Below the pieces are notes generated by a model. That model was not told the DNA's origin and made no database searches. It was given only the letters and a program-made list of their open reading frames with translations. DNA of 64,000 nucleotides from JAHJQQ01 sp963737555 (GTDB lineage: Bacteria; Pseudomonadota; Gammaproteobacteria; Thiohalobacterales; Thiohalobacteraceae), in contig CAVTTB010000008.1 in the NCBI GenBank assembly GCA_963737555.1, positions 496,001 through 560,000 on the forward strand, read 5' to 3'. A program made the translations under genes and the position numbers. This document shows, one piece after another, positions 1 through 7,189 of this stretch. Every line of letters begins with the position of its first letter. The stretch's first letter is position 1.

Positions 1-219
1 GACGGCCTGGCCGACGGTGGAGCCTTCATTGGAGACGGCGCCACTGTTGACGCAGACAAAGCCGCCGACGAAGCCGGTTTCGGAGTGATAGGTTTTGACG
101 TTTTCGCAGAGCATGGCGACGCGTTCCTGGAGGTCGTCCAGGCTGTATTCCGGTTTCAGAATGACGCGGTTGATGGTGACGATGCCGTCGTGCGGGAAGT
201 TGGGGATCAGTCCACTCAT
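1..219 (-). CDS. Partial hypothetical protein, possibly ferredoxin-fold (ABM-like)
   Basis: The reverse strand is open from an ATG at 219 to the window edge, giving 73 N-terminal residues that begin MSGLIPNFPHDGIVTINRVI. The start is supported by a CAGGAGA ribosome binding site about 8 bases upstream and a good promoter further up. The pattern (one beta strand, then an amphipathic helix with LDDLQERVAML, then GFVGGFV) would fit a small ferredoxin-like fold such as antibiotic-biosynthesis-monooxygenase-like proteins, but this is a guess from shape only. The C-terminus lies outside the window and no catalytic residues can be judged. Confidence 0.6.
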   Translation of the reverse strand, partial: MSGLIPNFPHDGIVTINRVILKPEYSLDDLQERVAMLCENVKTYHSETGFVGGFVCVNSGAVSNEGSTVGQAV

Positions 220-263
220 GGTCGTTTCTCCTGAATCGAAGGTCTAATGAATAAGTAGACGCT

Positions 264-297
264 AATATAGATTACCTGAGTTATTTAGTCAATCATT
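264..297 (-). promoter_or_regulatory. Sigma-70 promoter overlapped by an IscR/Rrf2-like operator
   Basis: On the minus strand TTGACT (292-287) is followed after exactly 17 bases by TATATT (269-264), a near-consensus promoter about 38 bases ahead of the gene starting at 219. The same bases read TTGACTAAATAACTCAGGTA, which resembles type 1 IscR sites (a GACT and an ACTC/AGTC half with an A/T-rich middle). Control by an Rrf2-family iron-sulfur regulator is inferred from this likeness. Confidence 0.55.
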
Positions 298-337
298 AGG
301 GCTAGGACTAGTTTATCTAATCATGTAATGGCGCATT

Positions 338-361
338 AAAAAAGCCTATTGAATCAATAGG
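338..361 (-). terminator. Rho-independent terminator of the DegQ-type gene
   Basis: The perfect stem CCTATTG/CAATAGG (345-351 and 355-361, 3-base loop) is followed on the minus strand by six T residues (343-338). It overlaps the last codons and stop codon of the protease gene. Confidence 0.75.
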
Positions 362-1728
362 AACATGTTGCTGCCACCGCGCCGCACGTTCAGTAGAAGC
401 CCCGAACTGCCCCGCTGTTTAGCGGCTTGAGTGAGCGCCTGGGTGTTCTTGATGGGGGTCCTATTGACCGAGACCAGGAGGTCGCCGGGTCGTAAGCCGG
501 TAAGGCTGGCGGGCGAGTCGGACTCGATTTGGCTGATCAGGACGCCTTCGAGCCGACCGAACTCGGGCATTCCCTCTTGTATATCGCTCAACTGGGCGCC
601 GGCCAGTTGTGGGGCGATTTGTGCGCCGTCGATGTATGAGAATTGAGGCGCCTGAATAACCGCCTGGATCCGGCGCTGCTGGCCGCCCCTGAGGATGTCG
701 ATGCTGACCTTCTCGCCAATGCGCAACAGGCCGACACGATTGCGCACATCGGTAGAGGATGCGGTGGGGCGGTCATTGAAGTGCGTGATGATATCGCCAA
801 CCTGCACCCCGGCGACGGCGGCGGGTGAGCCAGCCGTCACTTCGGTGACAACGGTGCCGCGCTGCTGATTCAGACCAAATGCCTGCGCCAGTTCCGGCGT
901 GAGGTCTTGTGCGGTGATGCCCAGTTGGCCGCGCTTGATCTCGCCGTAGGTGACGAGTTGTTCCATGATCGCGTGCGCCATATTGGTCGGGATGGCGAAG
1001 CCGATGCCGACGTTGCCGCCGCCGGGCGCGATGATGGCCGTGTTTAAACCGACCAACTCGCCGCGCAGATTGACCAGCGCGCCACCGGAATTGCCGGGAT
1101 TGATGGAGGCATCGGTCTGGATGAAATCTTCATAACCTTCGATGCCGAGGCCGGTGCGGCCAAGCGCGCTGACGATGCCCGACGTTACGGTTTGGCCCAG
1201 GCCGAAGGGGTTGCCGATGGCAACGACAAAATCGCCCACGCGCAACGTATCTGAGTCGGCCCGTACTACGGCGGTCAGTCGTTCCGCCGGAATCTGGATG
1301 ACGGCGACATCCGACTCGGGATCGGCGCCGATGAGTTTTGCATCGAACTGCCGGCCGTCGTGGAGCATGACGCGGATTTTATCGGCTTTGTCGATGACAT
1401 GATGATTGGTCAGTACATAGCCGCGCCCAGCGTCGATGATCACGCCAGAGCCCAGGCTTTGGGTTTGACGTTCACTGGGCTGATTGGGAACATTGAAAAA
1501 ACGGCGGAAAAACGGGTCGTTCAATAAAGGATTCTGTTGCAGGCGCACATGCCCGATCGTGGCGATATTCACCACCGCCGGCGTGACTTGCTCCAGCATC
1601 GGCGCGAGCGTCGGCAATGGCTGGCTATCGATGGCGGTGGGTAATGCCGCAGGCGCGATGCCAGATAGGCTCAGGCCGAGCAGTAACCCCGCGCAATACA
1701 GCCATCGCCGCCAGGTAAAGTGGTTCAT
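346..1728 (-). CDS. degQ: DegP/DegQ-family periplasmic serine endopeptidase
   Basis: This 460-residue protein is an HtrA-type protease for unfolded envelope proteins. An N-terminal signal segment (WRRWLYCAGLLLGLSLSG) ends near APAA. The chymotrypsin-like domain carries the triad His (LTNHHVID), Asp (ESDVAVIQI) and Ser (GNSGGALVN), and two PDZ domains follow (about 260-350 and 375-455). The loop after the signal region is short, as in DegQ/DegS-like proteins rather than DegP with its long LA loop, hence the symbol. An upstream in-frame extension of 33 residues is open, but the ATG at 1728 has a GAGGA site and directly precedes the signal peptide. A stem-loop terminator overlaps its stop. Next upstream on the same strand is a small heat-shock gene, consistent with protein quality control. 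Confidence 0.9.
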   Translation of the reverse strand: MNHFTWRRWLYCAGLLLGLSLSGIAPAALPTAIDSQPLPTLAPMLEQVTPAVVNIATIGHVRLQQNPLLNDPFFRRFFNVPNQPSERQTQSLGSGVIIDAGRGYVLTNHHVIDKADKIRVMLHDGRQFDAKLIGADPESDVAVIQIPAERLTAVVRADSDTLRVGDFVVAIGNPFGLGQTVTSGIVSALGRTGLGIEGYEDFIQTDASINPGNSGGALVNLRGELVGLNTAIIAPGGGNVGIGFAIPTNMAHAIMEQLVTYGEIKRGQLGITAQDLTPELAQAFGLNQQRGTVVTEVTAGSPAAVAGVQVGDIITHFNDRPTASSTDVRNRVGLLRIGEKVSIDILRGGQQRRIQAVIQAPQFSYIDGAQIAPQLAGAQLSDIQEGMPEFGRLEGVLISQIESDSPASLTGLRPGDLLVSVNRTPIKNTQALTQAAKQRGSSGLLLNVRRGGSNMFLLIQ

Positions 1729-1872
1729 GGATATATTCCTCGTATAGTTGCGCGAGTGTGAAGTGCTGAATGGTCGGTATGATGTTGTGTCGCGACGATG
1801 GACTGGCTGATGGGCGGTTAAGTTCAATGCGTCACCCGCACCGTTGCAGTGAACGGTGCGGGTGATCCGTGC

Positions 1873-2322
1873 TCAGCTCTCGACTTGAATGCGCCGCGGC
1901 TGCACCTTCTGGTGCTTCGGAATCACGATTTCCAGGACGCCAAGTTGTGAACGGGCGCTGATCGCATCGGCATTGGCCGTATCGGGCAGGCTGAAGCGGC
2001 GATAGAAATTGCCGCGCACGCGCTCGATGCGCTTATAGCCTTCGCGTTCCAATTGGCTCTCCGCTTGGCGCTCGCCCTTGATGGTCAGAATGCCGTTTTC
2101 CATGTGCAGCTCGACGTCTTTCGGATCGACGCCGGGGATGTCGGCGGTGATGACGAAGCGCTCGGCCTCTTCCTTGATATCGACTGCGGGCGTCCAGTCG
2201 CTGGTGGCGACGCCAGTCTCTGTTTCGTCCAGGCGGCGGCGCGGCGGCGGGGTAAACAGCCGGTCGACCTCGTTGTGCAGCTGATTAAGCAGGCCCCAGG
2301 GCTCGTAACGGACTACGTTCAT
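1873..2322 (-). CDS. Hsp20/alpha-crystallin small heat-shock protein
   Basis: The protein has 149 residues, the usual size for bacterial Hsp20. The N-terminus (MNVVRYEPWGLLNQLHNEVD) is typical, followed by an alpha-crystallin domain with WTPAVDIKEE, IPGVDPKDVELHMENGILTI, a GNFYRRFSLP segment, and GVLEIVIPK near the end. It acts as an ATP-independent holdase for unfolding cytosolic proteins. The ATG at 2322 has a strong GAGGAGG site. A sigma-32-like promoter lies about 75 bases upstream, which fits heat induction. The protease gene downstream on the same strand starts about 145 bases further on and may be transcribed separately. Confidence 0.93.
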   Translation of the reverse strand: MNVVRYEPWGLLNQLHNEVDRLFTPPPRRRLDETETGVATSDWTPAVDIKEEAERFVITADIPGVDPKDVELHMENGILTIKGERQAESQLEREGYKRIERVRGNFYRRFSLPDTANADAISARSQLGVLEIVIPKHQKVQPRRIQVES

Positions 2323-2396
2323 GATGAATCCTCCTCGGATATGTCGGTTGATGTCCCGCCAGTGCGGGTGTCAGTGTGACTGTTACTGTGCCTGGG

Positions 2397-2427
2397 ATAT
2401 GGGTATGCCCGGTGAATTCATCAAGGG
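2397..2427 (-). promoter_or_regulatory. Sigma-32-like heat-shock promoter of hsp20
   Basis: The minus strand reads CCCTTGAT (2427-2420), then 16 bases, then CCCATAT (2403-2397). This resembles the RpoH consensus (CCCTTGAA, 13-17 bases, CCCCATNT). It lies about 75 bases before the hsp20 start. Confidence 0.55.
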
Positions 2428-2537
2428 CTGGCCGGGTTGTGGAGACGGGGTAAGCGCACTACCCTTAGCTATTAGTTAAAGGGCTGGTATCGCTCGATTC
2501 TGACCCGAGGTTCGCCCCGGACACGGGTATATTAGAA

Positions 2538-2553
2538 ACACAATATATTGTGT
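2538..2553. promoter_or_regulatory. NrdR box 1 (perfect palindrome)
   Basis: ACACAATATATTGTGT is an exact match to the known NrdR consensus (acaCwATATwGtgt type). NrdR is the zinc-ribbon/ATP-cone repressor of ribonucleotide reductase genes. This copy lies about 300 bases before nrdJa. Confidence 0.85.
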
Positions 2554-2623
2554 TTCTCTGTAAGGTCGGCAGAAGCTGGCAGGCTCTTTGCTAGGGTCGG
2601 GACTCAGCGCTTTATTGCATGCA

Positions 2624-2639
2624 ACACAATGTTATTTAT
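2624..2639. promoter_or_regulatory. NrdR box 2, degenerate
   Basis: ACACAATGTTATTTAT keeps the left half of an NrdR box and loses much of the right half. It starts 86 bases after box 1 and lies just upstream of the -35 element at 2667. Confidence 0.4.
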
Positions 2640-2666
2640 GCACTAAAAAAATACATCTCAGGGTTG

Positions 2667-2695
2667 TTGACAGCACCATAGGTGCCGCATACCCT
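2667..2695 (+). promoter_or_regulatory. Promoter of nrdJa-nrdJb
   Basis: A perfect TTGACA (2667-2672) is followed after 17 bases by TACCCT (2690-2695), a weak -10. The predicted start point, near 2702, falls directly before NrdR box 3, so bound repressor would block the polymerase. Confidence 0.5.
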
Positions 2696-2705
2696 ACGCC
2701 GGTCG

Positions 2706-2721
2706 ACACAAGATGTTGTGT
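2706..2721. promoter_or_regulatory. NrdR box 3
   Basis: ACACAAGATGTTGTGT is a palindromic NrdR-type box within a longer palindrome (GTCGA on the left, TCGAC on the right). It starts 82 bases after box 2 and overlaps the likely transcription start of nrdJa. Confidence 0.7.
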
Positions 2722-2840
2722 ATCGACGGGACTCGCCAAAACTGTATTTTCGGCCGATTCGACGTGCTCACCCAACGTGAATCCGCCCACCCCGACCAAG
2801 ACTAAAACCAAGACGAAGTCAAAGGGAACCAGGAGGTTCA

Positions 2841-4994
2841 ATGAAGCCAGCACACCTCAAAGCCGTCGCCACTGCGGCTGCCGACATACCTTTGCAATCC
2901 GCATCACAAGATATCTGGGACAAGAAGTACCGCCTCAAGACCAAGCAGGGCGTGGCGGTCGATCAGGAAATCGACGATACCTACAAGCGCATCGCGCGTG
3001 CACTGGCCGATGTCGAGGCGACCCCGGAAAAGCGCGAGGCCTGGTACGAGCAGTTCGTGTGGGCGCTGCGCCGCGGGGCGATCCCGGCCGGCCGCATCAC
3101 CTCCAACGCCGGCGCCCTGGAACATAAACCCGCAACCTCGACCATCAACTGCACCGTGTCCGGCACCATCCGCGACTCCATGGACAATATCCTGAGCAAG
3201 GTGCATGAGGCGGGTCTGACGTTGAAGGCCGGCTGCGGTATCGGCTACGAATTTTCCACGCTGCGTCCGCGTGGCGCCTATGTGGCCGGTGCGGGCGCGT
3301 ATACCTCCGGCCCGCTGTCGTTCATGGATATCTACGACAAGATGTGTTTCACCGTGTCGTCGGCCGGTGGTCGTCGCGGCGCGCAGATGGCGACCTTCGA
3401 TATCGGTCATCCGGATGTGATGGATTTCATCCGCGCCAAACGCGAAGACGGTCGCCTGCGCCAGTTCAATCTGAGTTTGCTGATCTCCGAGGAATTCATG
3501 GAGGCGGTCAAGGCCGATGCGCAGTGGAAGTTGGCCTTTCCGATCGTCACCGCCGAACTGGACAGTGAAGATCTCGATCTGAGCAATCCCGAGCAGGTGA
3601 TCTGGCGCGATTGGCCGGTGAAAGAAGGCTATGTGAGCAATGACGTCGGGCAGGTCGCGTGCAAGGTTTTCCGCAGCATCCGCGCGCGACGCCTGTGGGA
3701 CGTCATCATGGCGTCGACGTATGATTTTGCCGAGCCGGGTTTTATTCTCATCGACAAGGTCAACCAGATGAACAACAACTGGTTCTGCGAAAACATCCGC
3801 GCAACCAATCCGTGCGGCGAACAGCCGTTGCCGCCGTATGGCTCCTGTCTGTTGGGTTCCATCAATCTCACCAAATTCGTCATCGAGCCGTTTACCGAAC
3901 GCGCGCGTTTCGATTGGGATGAATACCGCAAGGTAGTCGCGGTGTTCACGCGCATGCTCGACAACGTCGTCGAGATCAACGGTCTGCCGCTGCAAGGTCA
4001 GCGTGACGAGATCCTGCGCAAGCGTCGTCACGGCATGGGTTTCCTGGGTCTGGGTTCGACGCTCACGATGTTGCGCATGAGCTATGGCGCTCCGGATTCA
4101 CTGGAATTCACCGAGCGCGTGTCGCGCGAGATGGCCGTTGAAGGTTGGCGTAGCGCGTTGGATCTGGCCAAGGAAAAAGGCCCGGCACCGATCATGGACG
4201 AAGAGTTCACCGTCACTGAAGAGATGCTGCGGTTGCGTCCGGAAATGGCCGCCGACGGTTGGAAACCAGGCGATCACGTGCAGGGTAAATTGCTGCATGC
4301 CAAATACAGCCGCTATATGCAGCGCATGGCCGAAGTGGCCCCGGAGTTGGTCGAAGAACTTGCGCTGGTAGGTGCGCGCTTCACGCATCACAGTTCGATT
4401 GCGCCGACCGGCACCATCTCGCTGTCGTTGGCCAACAACGCCAGTAATGGCATTGAGCCGTCCTTCGCGCATCATTATTTCCGTAATGTGATCCGCGAAA
4501 ACCGCAAGACCAAGGAAAAAGTCGCCGTCTATTCCTATGAGTTGCTGGCCTATCGCGAGCTCATCAATGACAAGGCTATACCCTACGCCGAAGAAGACGA
4601 CGCCAAGCTGCCGGAGTATTTCGTTACCGCCGAGGACATCACACCCAAGGCGCATGTCGATATCCAGGCGGCGGCGCAGAAGTGGGTGGACTCCAGTATT
4701 TCCAAGACCGCCAACGTGCCCACGGATTATCCGTATGAGCAGTTCAAGGACATCTATCTGTATGCCTATGAGCAAGGCCTGAAGGGTTGCACGACCTTCC
4801 GGTTCAATCCCGAGGCATTCCAAGGTGTGCTGGTCAAGGAGAAAGATCTGGAGAATACGACCTACGTGTTTACGCTGGAAGATGGCAGTAAACTGGAGGT
4901 CAAGGGTAGCGAAGAGATCGAGTATGACGGCGAGATTCACGCCGCGGGAAATCTCTACGATGCCTTGAAAGAAGGTTATTACGGAAAGTTCTGA
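2841..4994 (+). CDS. nrdJa: Class II (adenosylcobalamin-dependent) ribonucleotide reductase, large part
   Basis: This 717-residue catalytic subunit reduces ribonucleotides to deoxyribonucleotides using a radical made from adenosylcobalamin, so it works with or without oxygen. The active-site loop NPCGE (323-327) carries the radical cysteine C325 and E327. C104 (STINCTVSG) is the likely first cysteine of the redox pair and C650 (GLKGCTTFRF) its partner. The ATG at 2841 follows CCAGGAGG. The C-terminal TSCPD-type part normally found in NrdJ is absent here and is encoded by the next gene 53 bases downstream, as in the split NrdJa/NrdJb of Pseudomonas. Three NrdR-like boxes upstream imply NrdR control. 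I saw no cobalamin riboswitch. Confidence 0.93.
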   Translation: MKPAHLKAVATAAADIPLQSASQDIWDKKYRLKTKQGVAVDQEIDDTYKRIARALADVEATPEKREAWYEQFVWALRRGAIPAGRITSNAGALEHKPATSTINCTVSGTIRDSMDNILSKVHEAGLTLKAGCGIGYEFSTLRPRGAYVAGAGAYTSGPLSFMDIYDKMCFTVSSAGGRRGAQMATFDIGHPDVMDFIRAKREDGRLRQFNLSLLISEEFMEAVKADAQWKLAFPIVTAELDSEDLDLSNPEQVIWRDWPVKEGYVSNDVGQVACKVFRSIRARRLWDVIMASTYDFAEPGFILIDKVNQMNNNWFCENIRATNPCGEQPLPPYGSCLLGSINLTKFVIEPFTERARFDWDEYRKVVAVFTRMLDNVVEINGLPLQGQRDEILRKRRHGMGFLGLGSTLTMLRMSYGAPDSLEFTERVSREMAVEGWRSALDLAKEKGPAPIMDEEFTVTEEMLRLRPEMAADGWKPGDHVQGKLLHAKYSRYMQRMAEVAPELVEELALVGARFTHHSSIAPTGTISLSLANNASNGIEPSFAHHYFRNVIRENRKTKEKVAVYSYELLAYRELINDKAIPYAEEDDAKLPEYFVTAEDITPKAHVDIQAAAQKWVDSSISKTANVPTDYPYEQFKDIYLYAYEQGLKGCTTFRFNPEAFQGVLVKEKDLENTTYVFTLEDGSKLEVKGSEEIEYDGEIHAAGNLYDALKEGYYGKF

Positions 4995-5047
4995 AAATTT
5001 CGCTGTCGCGCAACGATCGCGATGGCCGTGTCGGGGAGAGTACTAAA

Positions 5048-5752
5048 ATGACTATCAAGATCGACAAGAAAATCGTCGGTTACAACGTCGCCAAGGAAGA
5101 CAAGGTCGAGAAGGCGGCTGCCGCTGCTGCGGTAGAGAAGCAGGACGCGAAAGACAAGGTGATCCACCTGCACGAACGGCTGGAGCGCCCTGACATGCTG
5201 CTGGGGTCGACGTATAAGGTGAAGACGCCGCTGTCCGAACATGCGCTTTACGTGACCATCAACGACATCATCCTGAACGTCGGCACCGAGCACGAATTGC
5301 GCCGCCCCTTCGAGGTCTTTATCAACTCGAAGAACATGGATCATTTCCAGTGGATCGTCGCGTTGACGCGGATTATCTCGGCGGTGTTTCGCAAAGGCGG
5401 CGATGTGACCTTCCTGGTTGAAGAGTTGCGTTCGGTGTTCGATCCGCGGGGTGGTTATTTCAAGAAGGGCGGCAAGTATATGCCGTCGCTGGTGGCCGAG
5501 ATTGGCGATGCCATCGAGTGCCACTTGCGCATGATCGGCATGCTCAAGGACACCGATCTCGATGAGCATCAGAAACAGCTGCTGGCGGAGAAGCGTGCAC
5601 AGTACGAGGCCACCGTCAAAACAGCTGAACGTAAGGACCCGCAGGACTTCCCCGAGGGTGCGCAGCTGTGCGTTAAATGCAATACTAAAGCGGCCATCCA
5701 GATGGACGGGTGTTTGACCTGTCTCAACTGCGGCGAATCGAAGTGTGGTTAG
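5048..5752 (+). CDS. nrdJb: Class II ribonucleotide reductase, C-terminal part (NrdJb, TSCPD domain)
   Basis: The 234-residue product corresponds to the C-terminal region of one-chain NrdJ proteins. It has a Lys/Ala-rich start, a TSCPD-type domain (about 55-170: LYVTINDII, RPFEVFINSKN, HFQWIVALTRIISAVFRKGG) and a terminal cysteine cluster (CVKCNTKAA, CLTCLNCGESKCG) that looks like a zinc ribbon and may relay electrons from thioredoxin. It lies 53 bases after nrdJa on the same strand and is surely cotranscribed. In Pseudomonas both halves are needed for activity, which is family knowledge. Both parts are intact, so this split seems native and not one of the indels seen elsewhere in the window. 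Confidence 0.9.
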   Translation: MTIKIDKKIVGYNVAKEDKVEKAAAAAAVEKQDAKDKVIHLHERLERPDMLLGSTYKVKTPLSEHALYVTINDIILNVGTEHELRRPFEVFINSKNMDHFQWIVALTRIISAVFRKGGDVTFLVEELRSVFDPRGGYFKKGGKYMPSLVAEIGDAIECHLRMIGMLKDTDLDEHQKQLLAEKRAQYEATVKTAERKDPQDFPEGAQLCVKCNTKAAIQMDGCLTCLNCGESKCG

Positions 5753-5847
5753 ACGCTGAGATCAATGCATAGAGGGCTGCGTACGCCGTACGTAGGTGCG
5801 GATCACGGCAGGCTCAATGATTACTCCATTATGGGGGCGGTAACACG

Positions 5848-6072
5848 ATGCTATTACAACAAAAACCGTTACCTGGTTACTGGTACACCAATATTGTCGG
5901 CCAACTCATACAAGTGCGTGCGCTGATGTATGCAGGCAAGCGTGTGACGTGCGTGGCCGTTGAGTACGCCAACGGCAAACGCGAGTTCGTCGATATGCGC
6001 GGCTGGTATTATCTGGACCTCTCGTTGCACTCACCGCGTCTGGAACGTCGCGGGCGGGTACAAGATCTATAG
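5848..6072 (+). CDS. Small conserved protein, paralogue-like to the protein at 23475-23771
   Basis: The 74-residue product has no signal peptide or membrane segment. Its pattern (GYWYTNIVGQLIQVRAL, VAVEYANGKREFVDMRGWYYL) matches that of the 98-residue protein at 23475-23771: a G-x-W-Y start, a short barrel-like run of strands, an xG(K/T)xExxD turn and a closing W-Y-x-L. I believe this is the small family labelled DUF6763, but the number is from memory. Function is unknown. It stands alone between nrdJb and a hydrolase. Confidence 0.6.
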   Translation: MLLQQKPLPGYWYTNIVGQLIQVRALMYAGKRVTCVAVEYANGKREFVDMRGWYYLDLSLHSPRLERRGRVQDL

Positions 6073-6152
6073 CGGACTTGCCTGGCGTTGTGTGCGAGAC
6101 CCAGGCTGGATTTCGTGAGGCGTCCTCTGCGCGTCTCGCAGGATAAATCTCT

Positions 6153-6854
6153 ATGCACGCAAACGACCCCGACAGCCATTGGTATGACGGTGATGAGAAC
6201 GCGCTGGATTGCGTGGGTGAGCCGGTCTGGATCGCCGGTCCAGCCGGTGCACTTCAGGGCATCACGGCTTGTCCGTCCGAGGGTCAGCCGATGCACGGCA
6301 TCGGTGTCATCTGTCATCCGCATCCGCTCTACGGCGGGACGCTGCACAACAAAGTCGTCGATGTGCTCTCGCGTACGCTGAATGATCTCGGCGTCAGCAC
6401 GGTGCGGTTCAATTTTCGTGGTGTCGAATCAAGTGAGGGTGAATATGCCGGGGGCGTCGGCGAGGCCGATGACCTTCGCGCTGTGCTGCGCTGGGCGCAG
6501 GGTCAGCGTCCTGGGCACCCGTTGTGGTTGGCGGGATTCTCTTTCGGTGCCTATGTCGCGTTGCAGGTTGCGCACGAGTTTCCACTGGTGCAGTTGATAA
6601 CGGTGGCGCCGCCGGTGAATTTCTTTGATTTCACGTCGATCCCTGCGCCACAGTGCCCGTGGTTATTGGTGCAGGGTGAGGCCGACGAAATCGTGCCGAG
6701 CGAGCAGGTGCTCGCGTGGGCGCGATACCAGGATCCATCGCCCGATATCATCCGAATGCCCGACGTGGGGCACTTCTTTCATGGCAACCTGAACCGTCTG
6801 CGTGAGCGGCTGAATGAACGCATGTCGCGATCACACGCCGCGTCAGCCATGTAA
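6153..6854 (+). CDS. Alpha/beta hydrolase (CHPHPLYGG family)
   Basis: The 233-residue protein has the hallmark HPHPLYGGTLHNKVV near residue 55 that forms the oxyanion region in this family. The nucleophile is S130 in GFSFGA, the acid is the Asp in GEADEIVP (about 184), and the base is the His in VGHFFHG (about 211). It is cytosolic with no signal peptide. Proteins of this type are common in gammaproteobacteria and their substrate is not established. The start has no strong ribosome binding site, but the N-terminal 25 residues are not needed for the fold. Confidence 0.85.
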   Translation: MHANDPDSHWYDGDENALDCVGEPVWIAGPAGALQGITACPSEGQPMHGIGVICHPHPLYGGTLHNKVVDVLSRTLNDLGVSTVRFNFRGVESSEGEYAGGVGEADDLRAVLRWAQGQRPGHPLWLAGFSFGAYVALQVAHEFPLVQLITVAPPVNFFDFTSIPAPQCPWLLVQGEADEIVPSEQVLAWARYQDPSPDIIRMPDVGHFFHGNLNRLRERLNERMSRSHAASAM

Positions 6855-6900
6855 TGGCTGACTTCTCCAATCTGACTGCTGTCTTAAATGCAGCGAGCTC

Positions 6901-7077
6901 TCAGATGGGCGGGTTTATTGCCGCGAAGTGGAAGACTTCAGGCGCCGATTTGAAGGGACGCGGCAACGATTGTTCGTTGACCGTCGCCGCCCAGTAAGCC
7001 GGTTGTGCGCCGCCTTTGAAGACCGGGCGGGCCGAAACACGTTGACCATTGATGGTTTTTTTGATCGTCACGTTCAT
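6901..7077 (-). CDS. Small hypothetical protein
   Basis: This 58-residue protein starts MNVTIKKTINGQRVSARPV and ends HFAAINPPI. I chose the ATG at 7077 because AAGGGA lies 9 bases upstream. The in-frame ATG at 7119 has no such site. There is no membrane segment and no recognised domain. It lies between two unrelated genes and is convergent with the hydrolase. Confidence 0.5.
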   Translation of the reverse strand: MNVTIKKTINGQRVSARPVFKGGAQPAYWAATVNEQSLPRPFKSAPEVFHFAAINPPI

Positions 7078-7189
7078 GCGGGCTTCCCTTGTTGTTGGTT
7101 GTGGTGGGGCCTGTAGCATGATTACCGCAAGTGCTGTGCCAAACGTTGTAATAAACTGATTTTCCTTGTTATGTTGTGCGGCGTGGACG

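Noticed and set aside
2554..2840. Possible cobalamin riboswitch before the B12-dependent reductase
   Set aside because: I found no B12-box or convincing stem set; NrdR boxes explain the leader better.
2588..3127. A 179-codon open frame that starts in the nrdJa leader
   Set aside because: It covers NrdR boxes and the promoter, then runs out of frame into nrdJa.
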